Shown: positions 32,376 to 44,647, numbered from the stretch's first letter. The stretch: 64,000 nt of DNA from Tricholoma matsutake (GCA_026075535.2 AP026540.1:12276001-12340000); one strand, 5' to 3'. The notes: generated by a model not told the origin, from the letters alone. Program-made: numbers and translations.

Positions 32376-32655
32376 TAGCTAATTATTGAGATAGAGCAAA
32401 ACAACCTTTGGCCCAACCTCAAGCACAAAATCTCTCATATCTTTGCAAATACTCTACCATGTAGGCTAAATATTGGATCATTTGGAAGTGGAAATAAAGC
32501 TAAATCCAAAACCCATTGAAACCCGCAACACCATGCAACGGGTTGTGGTGTGCTACAGGTTTGATGTTTTGGATACCATACCCGTACCTGTGTACACACA
32601 CCATCATGTGAATACCACAGGTATTCCCATACCCATGATATACACTAAATGGGAA

Positions 32656-33653
32656 TCTTTGGGTTGTTGTTAAGAAGTGGTTTCCTCTCATGCACTGCTT
32701 TATGATGAGTGATCACCTACTCCAGGCAGTCATGTGACCTTGTTGATAGAGTAGCACAGCCACATTGTTGTAGATCAGCATTGCTATACCATTGCATTCC
32801 ATTGCCTGAGCAAGGACTGCCTCTGGCATGTCCAACAAGTGGCCTTCGACTCCTCAATAGTCTTCCCAGCCATACTGCCACCAGGTCAAATACAATACTC
32901 CTTAGTAAGCCCCTGTCTCCCACATCCTGAGTTTGTGCAAGTAGGAACACCAGGCAACTTGTTATTCCTGGGTTGTGCCGTGAGTGCAAGGTGGGGTCAT
33001 GAGTTGTTGCAGTGGTCATTCTCATGCAAGGACTGTTCATTCTCCAGGAACAAACAAATATCCTTGGAACCATATGGTGCATGATTGGTTGAAGTGGCGA
33101 TGTCGCAAGATATAATGGAGCGAGCATGGAGGAAATTGTCACTAAGCAAATTAAGAAGAGCGATGCAACAAAGGAGGTCAGCCTTTATATCACCCATTGC
33201 AAATGCTCCCTCAATCAGGATACATATCTTCTCTGCCATCTCAGGGAGGGCAACATCCTTTGTGCATTGAATGGATAGCACCTGCTGTAGGAGCTGGACT
33301 TGGCGAACAGGCCCTTCCTTCTGATGATGATCCTGAAGAACCTTCCAATCGACATCAGGTGCCTTTGTGATGTCAAGGAATTGGCTTTCAGAGGGAGAGA
33401 CACTCAATGCAATGAACGCATATGCAAGATGAGAATTTGCCTTCCAATTAGCAGGGGCATGGTGTCCAATAGGCTTAGGCTCAGGAATACCACCCACAAC
33501 ATATTCATAAAGGCCGTTAAGAGAGAGAGCAATTATAATTTCTTCACACCATTCTTTGTAGTTGGACTTGAGTTTGTCCAGCTTCTCACCAGTATACTGA
33601 ACAGATAGTTTGATAAGGGAAACAGATGGTGAGGCAGTAGCGTTGAGAGACAC
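32656..33653 (-). pseudogene. Copia Gag
   Basis: The 218-codon minus frame (33653-32997) reads LDKLKSNYKEWCEEIIIALS, LNGLYEYVVGG, YAFIALSVSPSESQFL and WKVLQDHHQKEGPVRQVQLL, typical of copia Gag (UBN2-like). After a frame change near 33000 come a cysteine-rich knuckle region and PGGSMAGKTIEESK (about 32850-32900), also typical. It ends where N3 inserted. Confidence 0.82.
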
Positions 33654-36600
33654 AATGGAAAGACAAGGACAATAGGCAGTAAAGCATCAAGAATAAAAGG
33701 AGGAATGTGGAGAATACCAGGTGCATCTGTGACAGACAAAGAAATTGATCCGAGATCCAAGTGACTGGACAAGCAGATCAAAGGAATGACATAGGAAGAT
33801 GTCAAGTGGTTAGGATACTTTCATCCGTCCTTCAAATATGATGGTAATAGGTCCCCAGCGCAGTTTGAGCACCAATATATCAGTTTTTGCACTTTCAATT
33901 GACTTCAAACACTTCGTACAGCTCAGAATATTATACACTTGGAACATTGTCAATGAGTTCTGAACCAGTTTTGAGCAATATCACACCAACTTCAGGCCAC
34001 AAACAAAGTCTGAAGAATCTTCAAAATCTTCAAAAAACCTCAAACCTCGAAAAACATCTTCGGACACAGTTTGAACAATCTTTGGATGCATGCTGGACAC
34101 ATGGGACACTATCTCAAGTATATTGAACACATTTCAACCACATGTGTACACATACAATCCACTTGAAGCAGTTTCCGATGTTTTATGCAATTTATAACAA
34201 GGACAGTCCACTTTTAGCTATTCTTTCTTATTATTTCTTCATCATGTGTTATATTCACCCTTTCTAGTCTCGCTTTATTGTTCTGATATACTTCTACTGT
34301 CTTTTGCCTCAAGTTTTCCACATGTTTGCCTCATGTTCTCTAGCCTTTTTAGGTAGTTTCTTTATTTTATATAAAAAGATGTACCAGATACAAAGAAAAA
34401 CAAGAAAGTCATCATCTTCCTCCCAGATCACAGTAATTTGAGAGTTCAGTTTAGTCTTATTCAGTCCAAAGTCTTGTGTTTTACACTAAGCTTCTTTGAA
34501 AATCTTTGAAAATCCTCGAAAATCTCACATTGCACTATTTTCACTCTTGTTTCCCTCAATTTGCCTCTGCTTTACTTCTATTACTCATCTAGTCCCCTGA
34601 TCTTGTGTCCAAACATATTTGTGCACTCTGAATTCATCAATCTAGCCACAAAATTCTCTGAAATTCAATGAAACACATTCTTTTAGCTTCAAATTGCTTT
34701 GACAAGCAGTCCTTTTATGACTATTTGACAGTCGGTCTGACAGGTGACATCTAGAGGGCCTCACATCCTTCCTCTAACTTGTGTTATACCATCTGAAGCT
34801 ATTTACTAGGTTTTGTTTGGGTTTCCAGGTTGAGCATCATCAATGGGAGTGGCCCATAACCTGTAAAAAGTTAATCCTAGTATAGACAAGATCAGACTAT
34901 AAGTACACTAAGTAGCAATCAATGAGGATGTGGTATAGATGACGTTCACCTCAGTCTCTATACAAGTGACTGAGGTAACAATGTATCTAACTATCATATA
35001 TATATATGTATCATGAGTGACAAAGGGGATAAAGGGACAAGGGGAAGCATGAGATGGACCGTATGCATGCATCATAAGGGGGAAACTAAATATAGCACAC
35101 ACATCAAGACATGCATCAAGGGTGAAACTCATGGTGCATTCTCAACACAGAGTAGCTGAAAGCCAAAGCCACCAGCTCAGGCCACAGCTTTAGTCATGCT
35201 AAACTTTCATTGAAACTTCTTGTAAATTATGACTTTGTAGAGCTTGTATTGAATCAACTTGTGTTTTTTTCTTTTTGAAATTTACTTTGTTTATTACAGC
35301 TTATGGCATGTCTACGAGCTTGAGTGGGTGGCAAGTTCCAGAAAATTGATCAATGTGCCTCTGCCAGTGGCTCAGAGTGTGGTAGTAGCAGGAAAACCGA
35401 GATCTGCCTGGGCAGACCCCAAAATAAAATAGATGCGAGGGAGCAGAAGTGCTACAGATATAAATACAAACAGTGCTATCCTCTGTAATGTCTAAGCAGA
35501 TCTGCACAGTTTTCCTATGATACAGTACAACTATGATAAAGTACAATAAATCACAGAAAAGAAAGAGAAATAACAAGGGAGGGAAGGGAGGGCCAAGAAA
35601 ATTGAATGTTAAACAAACAATTTGATGCTGTCATATGACCCTGTCAGGTTCTCAGATAGAAATGGATAGAGGTATCCTCTCACTATCAAGATTCAGCTGG
35701 ATCAAATAGCAAAGCTATAATGAAAAGCCAGGTGAATCCTGAAAGTGACAATCTAGTTGAGATAGACCTGGAGGAATTGCAAAAGTTCTTGCAATGGGAG
35801 TAAAACATTATTTGATTAGGTGAAGCCTTAAGTAACGATACTGTGAGAATAAGAAGCTGGTCTGCAGTACAAGCGCAAAGCGCTTACCTGTGTTGCTTGT
35901 GAGTGGTGGAAGACAAGAGAAAGCAAGACAGAGGCCCCTAGTCGCACTTGAACTGTCTTATACCCTGGCATCTGCTAGCCCCTAGCACCAGGGCACAGAC
36001 CATGCAAAAAGGGGGATTCAAGCAAGGCTCTGTGCGGATAGTGGAGCTAGTCACGTGATCGTGAGATGGCGCAGAGGCCTACGAAAAGGCTCCTTACCCT
36101 TGGAACCTGCCTTCATGACAATAACAACCCACAGGCAATATCACAACAAAACCTGATGCTGCTTTGACCATTGTTCAACCAAGTCTGCTGCACAATGTTT
36201 GAAGTATATCACTCATTGTTTTTCATCGTTGTCATCGCACTGACTTGGATCATGATTCATAAGCTTGCTATCTTTCCATGCATTTAGATTTTTTGATCTT
36301 AGGGTACCAACTTGCTGGTGAGTGGCTGATCTTGGTATCAATTGTAACCCATTTCCAACATAGACTTCAGATCCGATGAGACGAGAGGAATGTGATGCAG
36401 CTGCATTTTTTTGGTATCACTATCTTATGAGTAAATTACATATAGGTTATAGCAGGATGTAACTAAGGCCACTAGGTGAGTCTTACATTGTTCAGGCTGA
36501 ACCTGGCACCAAATCTAACTTATTTTCAATGTTCATCACTGATTTTAGATCTGATGAGACGAGAGGAATGTGTCCCCATGTTCTTTTAATATAGCACTTT

Positions 36601-37330
36601 TATTGATTCTAACCCATTTTCATATGAGGGGAACATGCAGCCATGTTCTTTCGATACAGTGATTTATGAGTAAATTATATAGCAGATTATAATAATAGTT
36701 CCTCGTGAGTGCTAGGATCCCTACAACACCCACTTCCTATGGTAGTACACTGCCAGCCCCTATACTCTTCAAAGTATATTTGTGTGCCAAAAGCCATGGC
36801 TTGGGCCGGGCCAGCCTAAAGCCAAGCCATGAGTGGCAGCTTTGGCTCAGCCCAGGATTTCAGCAGGCCAAGGCGGGCCAGAACATCACTATTCTGGTCT
36901 CATTCTGAACTCTGGCCTTCATAAATGAGATTGAAAATGAAAAACAAAATGAGCCAAAAATGGTCCGAAAATGTTTACTGTGAACAACCCTATTAATATT
37001 AAATAATTAGAATATTAAATCACCTAAAAGCGAGGGAGGTGGGTCTACTAAAAATGGTGACCACATGTTGTGTTGTAAGTGAGCAGGGGATGACAATCCT
37101 GTTGGGCCATCCCTGTCATCGCTGTCATCCCAACAGCTCCATGTCCAACGCATCCCGTATCTCCCTATCATTGTCATCCTATGCACACCACATGACTGTG
37201 TTGTCTACATCTGTGGTGTACGATAAGATAAGATGTAGTGGGTTCATGCGCCCAGCACCGATGAGTGTTCACGTGATGGGGTCTCGGCACATTATTCACC
37301 TTTGTTCCTGTTGCCTGGCCTTTACCTAAG
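33654..37330. other. Long stretch without a recognisable gene
   Basis: Both strands have only short open frames. The first 200 bases are probably the copia leader. A possible solo LTR of about 280 bp lies at 35840-36119 (TGTGAGAATAAG to TTCATGACA) but lacks a clean target duplication. Two diverged direct copies around GATGAGACGAGAGGAATGTG lie at 36370 and 36552, each followed by TTATGAGTAAATTA. The rest is AT-rich and unassigned. Confidence 0.5.
36340..36710 (+). repeat. Diverged two-copy repeat
   Basis: Copy 1 (36355-36480) and copy 2 (36535-36710) share GATCNGATGAGACGAGAGGA and TTATGAGTAAATTAYATA with about 180-bp spacing. They are too diverged to place in a family. Confidence 0.5.
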
Positions 37331-37365
37331 TCTTTCGCGCTCTCATTTCTCAACAATATCCTCTC

Positions 37366-39919
37366 ATGGTGAAGAAGAAGGTCGCTCGTGTCGTTGATAC
37401 CCCAAAGGGTAGCTTTCTCCATCGGGCAAGAAAAGGCGATAACGCATCAGCAAACCCAACACAGCCTCCAGCCAAGGACGCCAATACCCTTTCCCCGCAC
37501 TCCACAGCAAGCGGAGCCCCTTTTTCTAAGTCCACATCTGACCAAGCAGAGCCCGCTATGAGTCTCGGTGATGACGATCTTCTGCTTTTTTGCGTTATCG
37601 AAGGCGAAACAGAGCCGTTTCCGATTGGTGTTGAAGGGTCATCGTGGCGCAATCCTAAGTTCGTGGTGGGCGACCTGAAGGAGAAAATACAAGAGAAGCG
37701 AAAAGATGGTTCATTAGCCGGCGTTGATGCCCACAGCCTAGTACTCTGGAAGGTGCTATCGAAGATTCGCGATCTCGGATTATATGGCTTACTTCCCTGT
37801 CCTTTTAGCCCAAAGATACCAATCCCATCGATGTGAACCTGGACCTTGCGTCTATTCGCAGCGATGAACAACTGGCTGAGAAATTAACCTCTGCTCGTTC
37901 CGTCGGCTATATTTTTCCAAACCAACCTCCCCTCGATCGTTTACATATTATTGTACGGAAACCGGATACTGGTGAGTGAGGGTGCCTTGCCATGGCTGAA
38001 CATCGCTGATAGGTTCTTGCCCCCTAAATTGCCGACTTTCCCTTCCAATTGCCATCGCAACCGCGTTGATTTTCCCAATCGTGCTCAACTCCCTGCACCG
38101 TGCCCATTCTTATTTCCGCGATCTCATCAGCCAACATCAGTCCAAGCTCATCTAACGAATCTAATGCCAGCTCCGTTCCATCCATTTCTAGTGAGCAGAT
38201 TTGATTAGACCCAACATCCATGACACGGCAACTCACGGCTTTTCAGACAACTGGAGCCCACGGCACGACACGGTATCTCGCTTGTATCGTATATTACGAG
38301 AAGAAAAACTCGTCCAGGCGCGTTTCTTGCTTTCACTTCGCCCGCGGCTAACCAATCTTCTCACAGGTTCGAGGGACCCCAGGCTGTGGAAAGACCACTC
38401 TTATGAACTTGCTCCATTCCTATATTCACAAAAAATTACCATCGGCTTTTGTAAATACCCAGGAATCATGGCCACCTAAGGAGTCGGGCCCGTCACAACA
38501 GCAGCGTCTCCGGCAAGTGGACCCGGCATTTCCCCGGCCCGATGGCCTTGCTTTCCTCCTTTTTGACGAGGGGCAAGATTCGTACGATGATCATCTTCTT
38601 TGGAACGGTTTCCTCAAGGGAGTCGGTGATGGTTTTTACCCACAGTACCATGTCATCCTGTTTTGCAGTTATGGCAGCCCATCTTCTCGTCCTGTGCCTC
38701 ATGATATTGGCACACCCCTAGCACTCTGTGATGCAGCTCGCATCTCTTTGTGGCCCCGAGAGGGATTGGAGGAATCGATTGGTATCTTGTTCAAGCGTTC
38801 CGAATTTGATGAAGTCGTGTCACGGTTCGAACGCCAACTATCCCTGCACCCTGACCTTCTGGACCTGATCTTTGACTGGACAGTTGGGCATGCAGGTGCT
38901 GTTGTTGAAATATTGCGTATGATATCGTACCAGGCGAGTCTCCCCAGCGAAAGCCTTGTTGGCTTGAGTTGTTCGTGTTCTAACCCACTCCCCAGAGAGT
39001 ATCAGAAACCCAACGTGGGGAACAGTTCACAGTGGAAGCCTTTCATGATGAAAACCCCACTCATGCACTCGTACAGAACCTCTGCCGTGGAGCTTTTGAA
39101 CGAGGCCTTCCTATGGCTAAGGAGCTCTCAGCTCAGCCAGATGTGGCGGCACTGTTTAGAAACTTGCTCAAAAATGGCGCGGTTGACAGAAACGAAGATA
39201 ATGATGAAGATGAAGCCACTCGCAAGTGCCATCGCCATGGGTGGATCCATGCCAACCTGACTGTGGATCCGGAAATTGTGCGCTATTCATTTCCATCCCC
39301 TCTCCACACTGTGTGTATCTCCTGGAGGCTTAAACCTACGAATGACATGCCTGATTTCACTTCCCTCTTCGATCTGGCCCTTGACACCATCTCCAAGTTC
39401 AAACCTTCCCAGCTATGGCTCCCGATCCGCCGTGTTAGACCTATGTCCATGGACAAGCTACCCGAAGCGCAATACCAGGATGAGTTCTATCGTTCTGTAT
39501 TTTCTGTCACTTTTGGGAATGTTTGTGTCTCCCCTGAGTTTGCATCTGCAAGGAAGGCACATGTTGCAGGTTGTATTGACTTCTTCATTCCAGCAGTGAA
39601 ATGGGGGGTTGAGATCACTCGAGATGGGAGTCGGTTGGAAGAACATAGTTCTCGTTTTGCTCAGTCTGGAGCATATGGAGCCTGGCTGAAGTCTAGTGAT
39701 ATGGCTGATTACATCCTTCTTGACTGCCGCACGAGCATTCCAAGGAAAAAACATCCAGGTATTGATAATTCCTTTCTGGCTAACTCTTGTGCTGATTTCT
39801 TTCTAGTGATCCAAAACTTATTTCATGTTGTGTTCCAGGATGGCTATCAAAAAGTTTTTGTGTACAATAATATGGCAAAGCAGGTGAAAGGACCCATTGT
39901 ATTGCTAGAAAATCATTAG
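37366..39919 (+). CDS. Crinkler/CR-type effector-like protein (header, P-loop NTPase, nuclease-like domain)
   Basis: Starts at ATG 37366. Phase-consistent exons: 37366-37752, 37809-37971, 38199-38311, 38367-38933, 38996-39758, 39807-39919; no stop inside them. Exon 1-2 code the Ubl-like CR header (LLFCVIEGE, VGDLKEKI, LVLWK, LHIIVRKP). Exon 4 is an NTPase with Walker A GTPGCGKTT, Walker B LLFDEGQDS and a strand ILFCSYGSPSSRP. The last exons code a region with GCIDFFIPAVKWGVEITRDG and YILLDCRTS, like the PD-(D/E)XK-type domain of CR effectors. In other fungi and oomycetes such proteins are often host-directed or nucleus-targeted effectors, or conflict proteins. CpG is well kept, unlike the flanking repeats. 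The intron at 38312-38366 has a poor donor and is the least certain part. Confidence 0.82.
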
Positions 39920-40180
39920 GATATGTTCTTCAAACTCTATTAGTTGTTATAGGGGCTTTTGTGCACAAGGTCTGGGTGTAGGCTAGAAAATGTTAGAAAT
40001 GGTTTATTTAGGGTTAAAATATTGTTATTTCTATAGTACTTTGAATGACAAGCTAAGATTCTTGAGCACCCACTAGTTCCTTTCTACAGGTGCTTCATCA
40101 ATGACATCATTGGGATTGTCTATGCTCTGACCAAAACCAAAGCTATCCAAACCATGAGTATCATTAAATTCAAAGGTTGT
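39920..40180 (+). other. Spacer with possible reverse-transcriptase scrap
   Basis: Mostly non-coding. At 40085-40190 the plus strand reads CFINDIIGIVYALTK and KFKGCVIEW, reminiscent of the (Y/F)IDD box region of LINE or Penelope-type reverse transcriptases. It is too short for a firm call. Confidence 0.25.
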
Positions 40181-40860
40181 GTGATTGAATGGGGCACATC
40201 AGATCACCGGTAGCAAGGACCACCGATGACAAGGGAGGATGCCAACAATGGACAACCCAGCAACAGGGACACATAAGCAAACAGGTGCAGGCAGCAGGGG
40301 AAGGGGGAGGGGGACAATGTGCCCAAACAACATCTATCATTGTTTGGGCCCCAGGTAATTTATTTTATGTTTGTTTGTTTCTTTTCATTCAACTTAATTC
40401 TTTAATTTCTAGGTTTTACTGTTGCTGTACCTACAGAAACCCACCACCACCACCCTGCACCATCACCGCAAGCCAGTGCTTGTGGTGGGGAGGATGGCAG
40501 GGATGGAAAGGATGAGGACAGCAGGGACAGCAAGGACAATTATGATGGGGCCAAGGGAGAGGGAGAGGGGCACAATGATGATGAACACCACCACCACCCC
40601 TAACCTTTGCCATGGGTAAGCGAGGAGGACAGCCAACCAATCCCACAGCCCATGGATGACCAAGCACCTGTCCTCACCGCTGCAAGCAACTGCTCACGCA
40701 GTGGACCATGGGTGTTATGGACAACAACAACAGGGACAACAGGGAGGTAGGGCAAACAGTGACAGGGATGTTACCACAACAGCATCCCAAGCTGATGACA
40801 GGGGCCACATCATTTTATTTATGTTGTATGCCCACCCCTTGCATCTTGCATGAGGAGGGT
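40181..40860 (+). repeat. Low-complexity dispersed repeat (copy c)
   Basis: The TGTTTGGGCCCCAG block (40341-40354) is followed by a neat intron-like stretch GTAATTT...TTTCTAG (40355-40412), then CCACCACCACC and GGGA-rich sequence. One stem-loop motif (TGCAAGCAACTGCTCACGCA) lies at 40680. Layout matches copies a and b. No protein domain recognised. Confidence 0.6.
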
Positions 40861-41615
40861 TAGTTAGCAGTTATGATGTATGTACTATACTCTGTTTCAA
40901 TAACCAAATATATCTTTTTTATGATTCTTACTTTTTTGCTTAACCTTCTGCCTACTTAAATGTCTCCTTAAATGTCTCCTTAATTTCCTTATTGACATAG
41001 CTACCCAGCCCCCTAAGAGCTGATACTTGCAGAAAAGAAGTTTAAGCAGCAATATAAGGAAAAATTAAGCAAATAAGGTTGAATTTTGCTTAATTCAGGA
41101 AATGACCCTACCTATTCTAAGCAAAATCTCCTTAACAGCCATTGATTTAATTCTGCTTAATTCTGCTTAATTTTGACTTTAAGGAGCATTAAGCATAGTA
41201 AGTGCATTGCATTTTCCTGATGTGATATAGGCTTGACTACATAGCCCATTTCCGCATCACCACATGCATCAAATAATTTAAATTTGGCAGAGGATAGGAT
41301 AGGAATAAAATGACAGCAACAATGAAGACAAAGCTAAAGCTTGACAGTGAAAATCTTGATCACCATCGAGAGCACCAAACTACCCAATCTGAATGTCCAC
41401 AGCAATGCAGAGGCTCCTAATCCACCCAACATGTCCGAGTCAGAACATTGGTGCAACGAGATGAGGAATTTCTGAGTTGTGACATCCAAATTTGAAGAGA
41501 CACTGAGGTGTGCATTATCATTGCAGTGAATCTAGACAATAAAGCTAGCAAGATTAATCATACCAAAAGTGGTGCACATGCCAGTAGGTATTGGGATATC
41601 ATGAGCCATGCCAAT
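40861..41615. other. AT-rich stretch, possible MITE
   Basis: No gene seen. Between about 40936 and 41198 the margins carry TCCTTAA and CTTAAT words in opposite orientations (TTGCTTAACC at left; GGAGCATTAAGCA at right), as in a MITE with subterminal repeats. A target duplication was not found. Confidence 0.35.
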
Positions 41616-42016
41616 TGTTAGGGTGACACCCACTATCTGCTAGCTAAGACCATGTGGGTTCTCTCTACAAGAAGGGGGCATGATACACGCATGTAATGGG
41701 GGAATTGATAGTTTTGATGTGAGGGGTTATTAATAGATAAGTTTGTTGAGAAAGGTGTTTCACACCACAAGTGTAGATGGAATACCTAAGAGAACACAAC
41801 TGGGGTCCCCTAGGTGTATATTTAAGATTTATATACTATGTTACATATATTGTACATTGTTGTTACCAATGCGCTCGTACATGCACATGCATATTGATGT
41901 ATGTGAAATAAAATTCTCATGTGATCAAAGTGTAGTGTCATTCAGTGTAATGTAGCATAATTTGACATAATAAAATAAAATAAAATTTTATTAGGTAATG
42001 GGGCTGTTTCCTAACA
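41616..42016 (-). repeat. LTR of gypsy C
   Basis: It begins TGTTAGGGTGACACCC and ends GTTTCCTAACA, followed by the polypurine complement ATTACCCCCC. It is clearly older than the gypsy B LTRs (many extra transitions). Confidence 0.92.
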
Positions 42017-42027
42017 TTACCCCCCTT

Positions 42028-43335
42028 TTATGCTTTGACTTCCAGGCAAGAAAATATTGTATCTGTCCCCTCTGTGAAATTTTGATAAGGCCAGAATTTC
42101 ATCCCCTGATATACCATTCTTGCAATGTGATGCAGATTATTTGGATTACATTTAAAGAATTGGGTGATCACATTACGCACATGCTTACAATTCTCTTCGG
42201 GTTCCCATGAATTATTTTCATCAATATAGTTCTTCCACTTTATTAAGAACTCCAATTTATTCCGTTGAAGACGTGAGTCTAGAATTTCTTCAACTATATA
42301 TTCCGGAGCACCTTCTACTATTATTAGAGGTTGTGGAGTGGTTTGTTGGCCAGGAATAGTGGGCAGGTGGTAGGGGCATAGGCAGGAAATGTTAATGTCG
42401 GGATCAATTTTGAATGATCAGGGTAATTTTAGCACTACCACATTAGGTGAAATTACTTTAGAGATCGTGTATGGGCCAACTTGTTTCTCCATAAGTTTCC
42501 TAGAATGTTGTGGAATATATAGGTCCTTGGTACTTAGCCATACCAAGTCACCAACATTGTACTCTGGAGTGGGAGCTCAAGTATGATCTGCATGTCACAT
42601 CATGTCATCACATGCTTTCATCAATGCCGCCTCCACTTCTTCCTGTAACCTTCACATCTTAGATACAAAGTCTTCTACCAATTGTACCTTAACTTCTCTT
42701 TGGGATTCTATTACCATGTGGGGATGATACCCATAATTAGTGAAGAAGGGTGACATGCAAGTAGCCAAATGGAATTTATTATTATGGGAAAATTCAGCAA
42801 TTGCCAACCATTTGGGCCAGTCAGTTTGTCGGTAATTGACAAACATAGGTAGGTACTGCTCCAACTCCTGGTTCATTCTCTCTGTCTGCCCATCTGTTTG
42901 TGGGTGATATGCTGTAGATAATTTAATTTGAATGCCCAATACATTGTTTAGTTCTTGTATAAATGTGGAAGCAAATTGTGGTCCACGATCAGAGATAATG
43001 GTATCCAGTAATCCATGTAACTGCCATACCTGATTTAGATAGAGGTGCGCCAAGCCCAATGATGAAGTTTCTGTAGTAGTAGGAATAATATGGACCTCCT
43101 TCATGAAGCAGTCACATACTATGAATATTGCATCGTACCCTTGAGCCTTGGGTAATCCAGTTATAAAATCCATAAATATCTCTTGCCATGGTGCTTTAGG
43201 TATATGATTCAGCATTAATTTCCCTGCAGGTTTCTCTGGAAATTTCTTCCCCCTTATGCACGTATCACATCCATCCACATACCCCAACACATATATAGAA
43301 ATTCTGGGCCACCAATAATTTCTCATTACTATCTC
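42028..43335 (-). pseudogene. Gypsy C integrase and chromodomain remnant
   Basis: The integrase frame (43326-42652, 224 codons) reads MRNYWWPRISIYV, CDTCIRGKKFPEKPAGKLML, MDFITGLPKAQGYDAI, IISDRGPQFAST and DGQTERMNQELEQYL, with the DDE residues present. DRFTKE has become DCFMKE. The chromodomain part (42300-42028) has WKNYIDENNSWEPEENC. The piece between is frame-shifted. Confidence 0.86.
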
Positions 43336-44647
43336 AAATACATGGGCACAATAGCCAAAACCAACATGCAGGTATGTATTTGCGTCTGCCTTTCATTGTA
43401 TTCCACCCCTCAGATGACCTCCACAGCTTCCTCCATCTTATGGGGGACATTTCTTGCCTGTACCCTGAATTTGTCTAGTTCAACAACTAATATGCATGAA
43501 GGCAAACATATCAATGATGGGTGTGTACCCCAGGATCCGCCAACCTTTACCAGCTAGAACCAACAAATGATATATAGCCTGCAGGTTGATGACAAATTTG
43601 GTGATGGATTTATGTGTGTGTATGACAAGGAGAGCATGGTGCAATTTTGGAAGGACATTTGTTTGAGAATGGATGGTGTACTTTCCACAGATCTAATTGC
43701 TGAGTCTTCTCACAATGATATCTACACAGCTGATCACCGATTTTTGAGGCAACCTGCAAACAAAGATCAAAGTGTTTAATGAGGATGATGACAAATTGTT
43801 TTATTCGGTGTTGCAGGATGAGCTGCAGTATGCTAGTGAGTTTCTACTACTTCTCCTGGCTTTGTTTTCATGTTGTAGGTTGTTTGAACTGATTGTCAAC
43901 TTTGTAGATGTGTCAAGAACTATACAAGTGGTGGTGCTTGTTGATCAGTCATTGATGCTCATTTGGGGTGGTTTTTTTCTAATTCTGGGGCATGTTTCGA
44001 ATGGAAGTGGAAGATGAGGATGTGGTAGTATCATCTTGATTTCACACTGCTTTGATTTTTGAAACATTGGTAGTTGGAGGTTGGAGGTCGATGTACAGCA
44101 TACGATGCATGATGTCCCATGATTCTTGGGCTACAGTTGTCATTTTTGTACCTTGTTCAGCCAGGTCCAAACCATCCGAAGGGACTCATGCTGACTTGAT
44201 GATCAGTTGGTATGAATTGGTTCATGATTCCAAGTCAGAACTAAGGATGTGATCAAAGTGTCAATAAAGAAGTATTAGTAAGTACTAGTATACATAGTTA
44301 TGAAGAATGAAGGAAAATATACTGAAAGTCATGAGCTGCAACCCAATCGATGCCATGAACAGAACAAGGTTGAGCACTTTAGGTATACATACCTCATGCA
44401 ATGAGTACCACACATACATAGAATAACAATGCCTTAGTGGCATAGATGAGTCTGCTACAATCCCAAAGATATATCCCTCCATAAACGTACCACATGTACC
44501 CACAGAAGGTGCCTTATCCATCACAAGTTCAAACTGGTGCTTGAATACACCCTTATCTATATGTGCTGACCACTGCCCCCAGACTGAACATGATGGAGAT
44601 ATAAGCTTAGGGTTATGGAGAGTCCTTGATCTCCAGGGTTGAGGTAT
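43336..44647 (+). other. Hypothetical gene remnant and spacer
   Basis: The plus strand at 43567-43850 has an exon-like frame (VDDKFGDGFMCVYDKESMVQ, LIAESSHNDIYTADHRFL, RQPANKDQ) that seems to continue in another frame as FNEDDDKLFYSVLQDELQYA. No family recognised. The rest, including 44052-44252, has only weak open frames. Confidence 0.35.

Larger units (their letters stand above)
28564..32647. mobile_element. hAT-like element N3 carrying a 158-bp satellite (4,084 bp with nested parts)
   Basis: It lies between exact 8-bp copies of AATGGGAA (28556-28563 and 32648-32655) inside the copia element. Ends TAGGGTGTAACATGGGTCAC and, from the right, TAGTGTATATCATGGGTATG match at 14 of 20 positions. 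Subterminal ACCCGTACCTGT-type repeats occur at both ends. Without the nested MULE-like element it is about 1.47 kb and mostly tandem repeat. No transposase seen. Confidence 0.82.
20770..33653 (-). mobile_element. Ty1/copia retrotransposon, old, split by two nested insertions
   Basis: Minus-strand copia pieces occur in correct order: gag (33653-32740), protease and GAG-pre-integrase/integrase (28563-27414), integrase continued (20980-20770). The gaps are filled by a hAT-like stack (28564-32647, duplication AATGGGAA) and gypsy B (20981-27413, duplication ATATG). Reverse transcriptase and LTRs were not found. All frames are broken, so this is the oldest layer here. Confidence 0.85.
41616..43335 (-). 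mobile_element. Truncated gypsy element C, same family as B
   Basis: A 401-bp LTR (41616-42016) is followed on the minus strand by chromodomain and integrase sequence closely matching gypsy B, up to about 43335, where similarity stops abruptly. No partner LTR or duplication was found, so the rest was deleted or never present. Compared with B, many CpG have become TpG or CpA. Confidence 0.9.

Noticed and set aside
35840..36119. Solo LTR
   Set aside because: It has TG...CA ends, but the flanks (GATAC, ATAAC) do not form a clean duplication and no partner copy is in the window; kept only as a remark.
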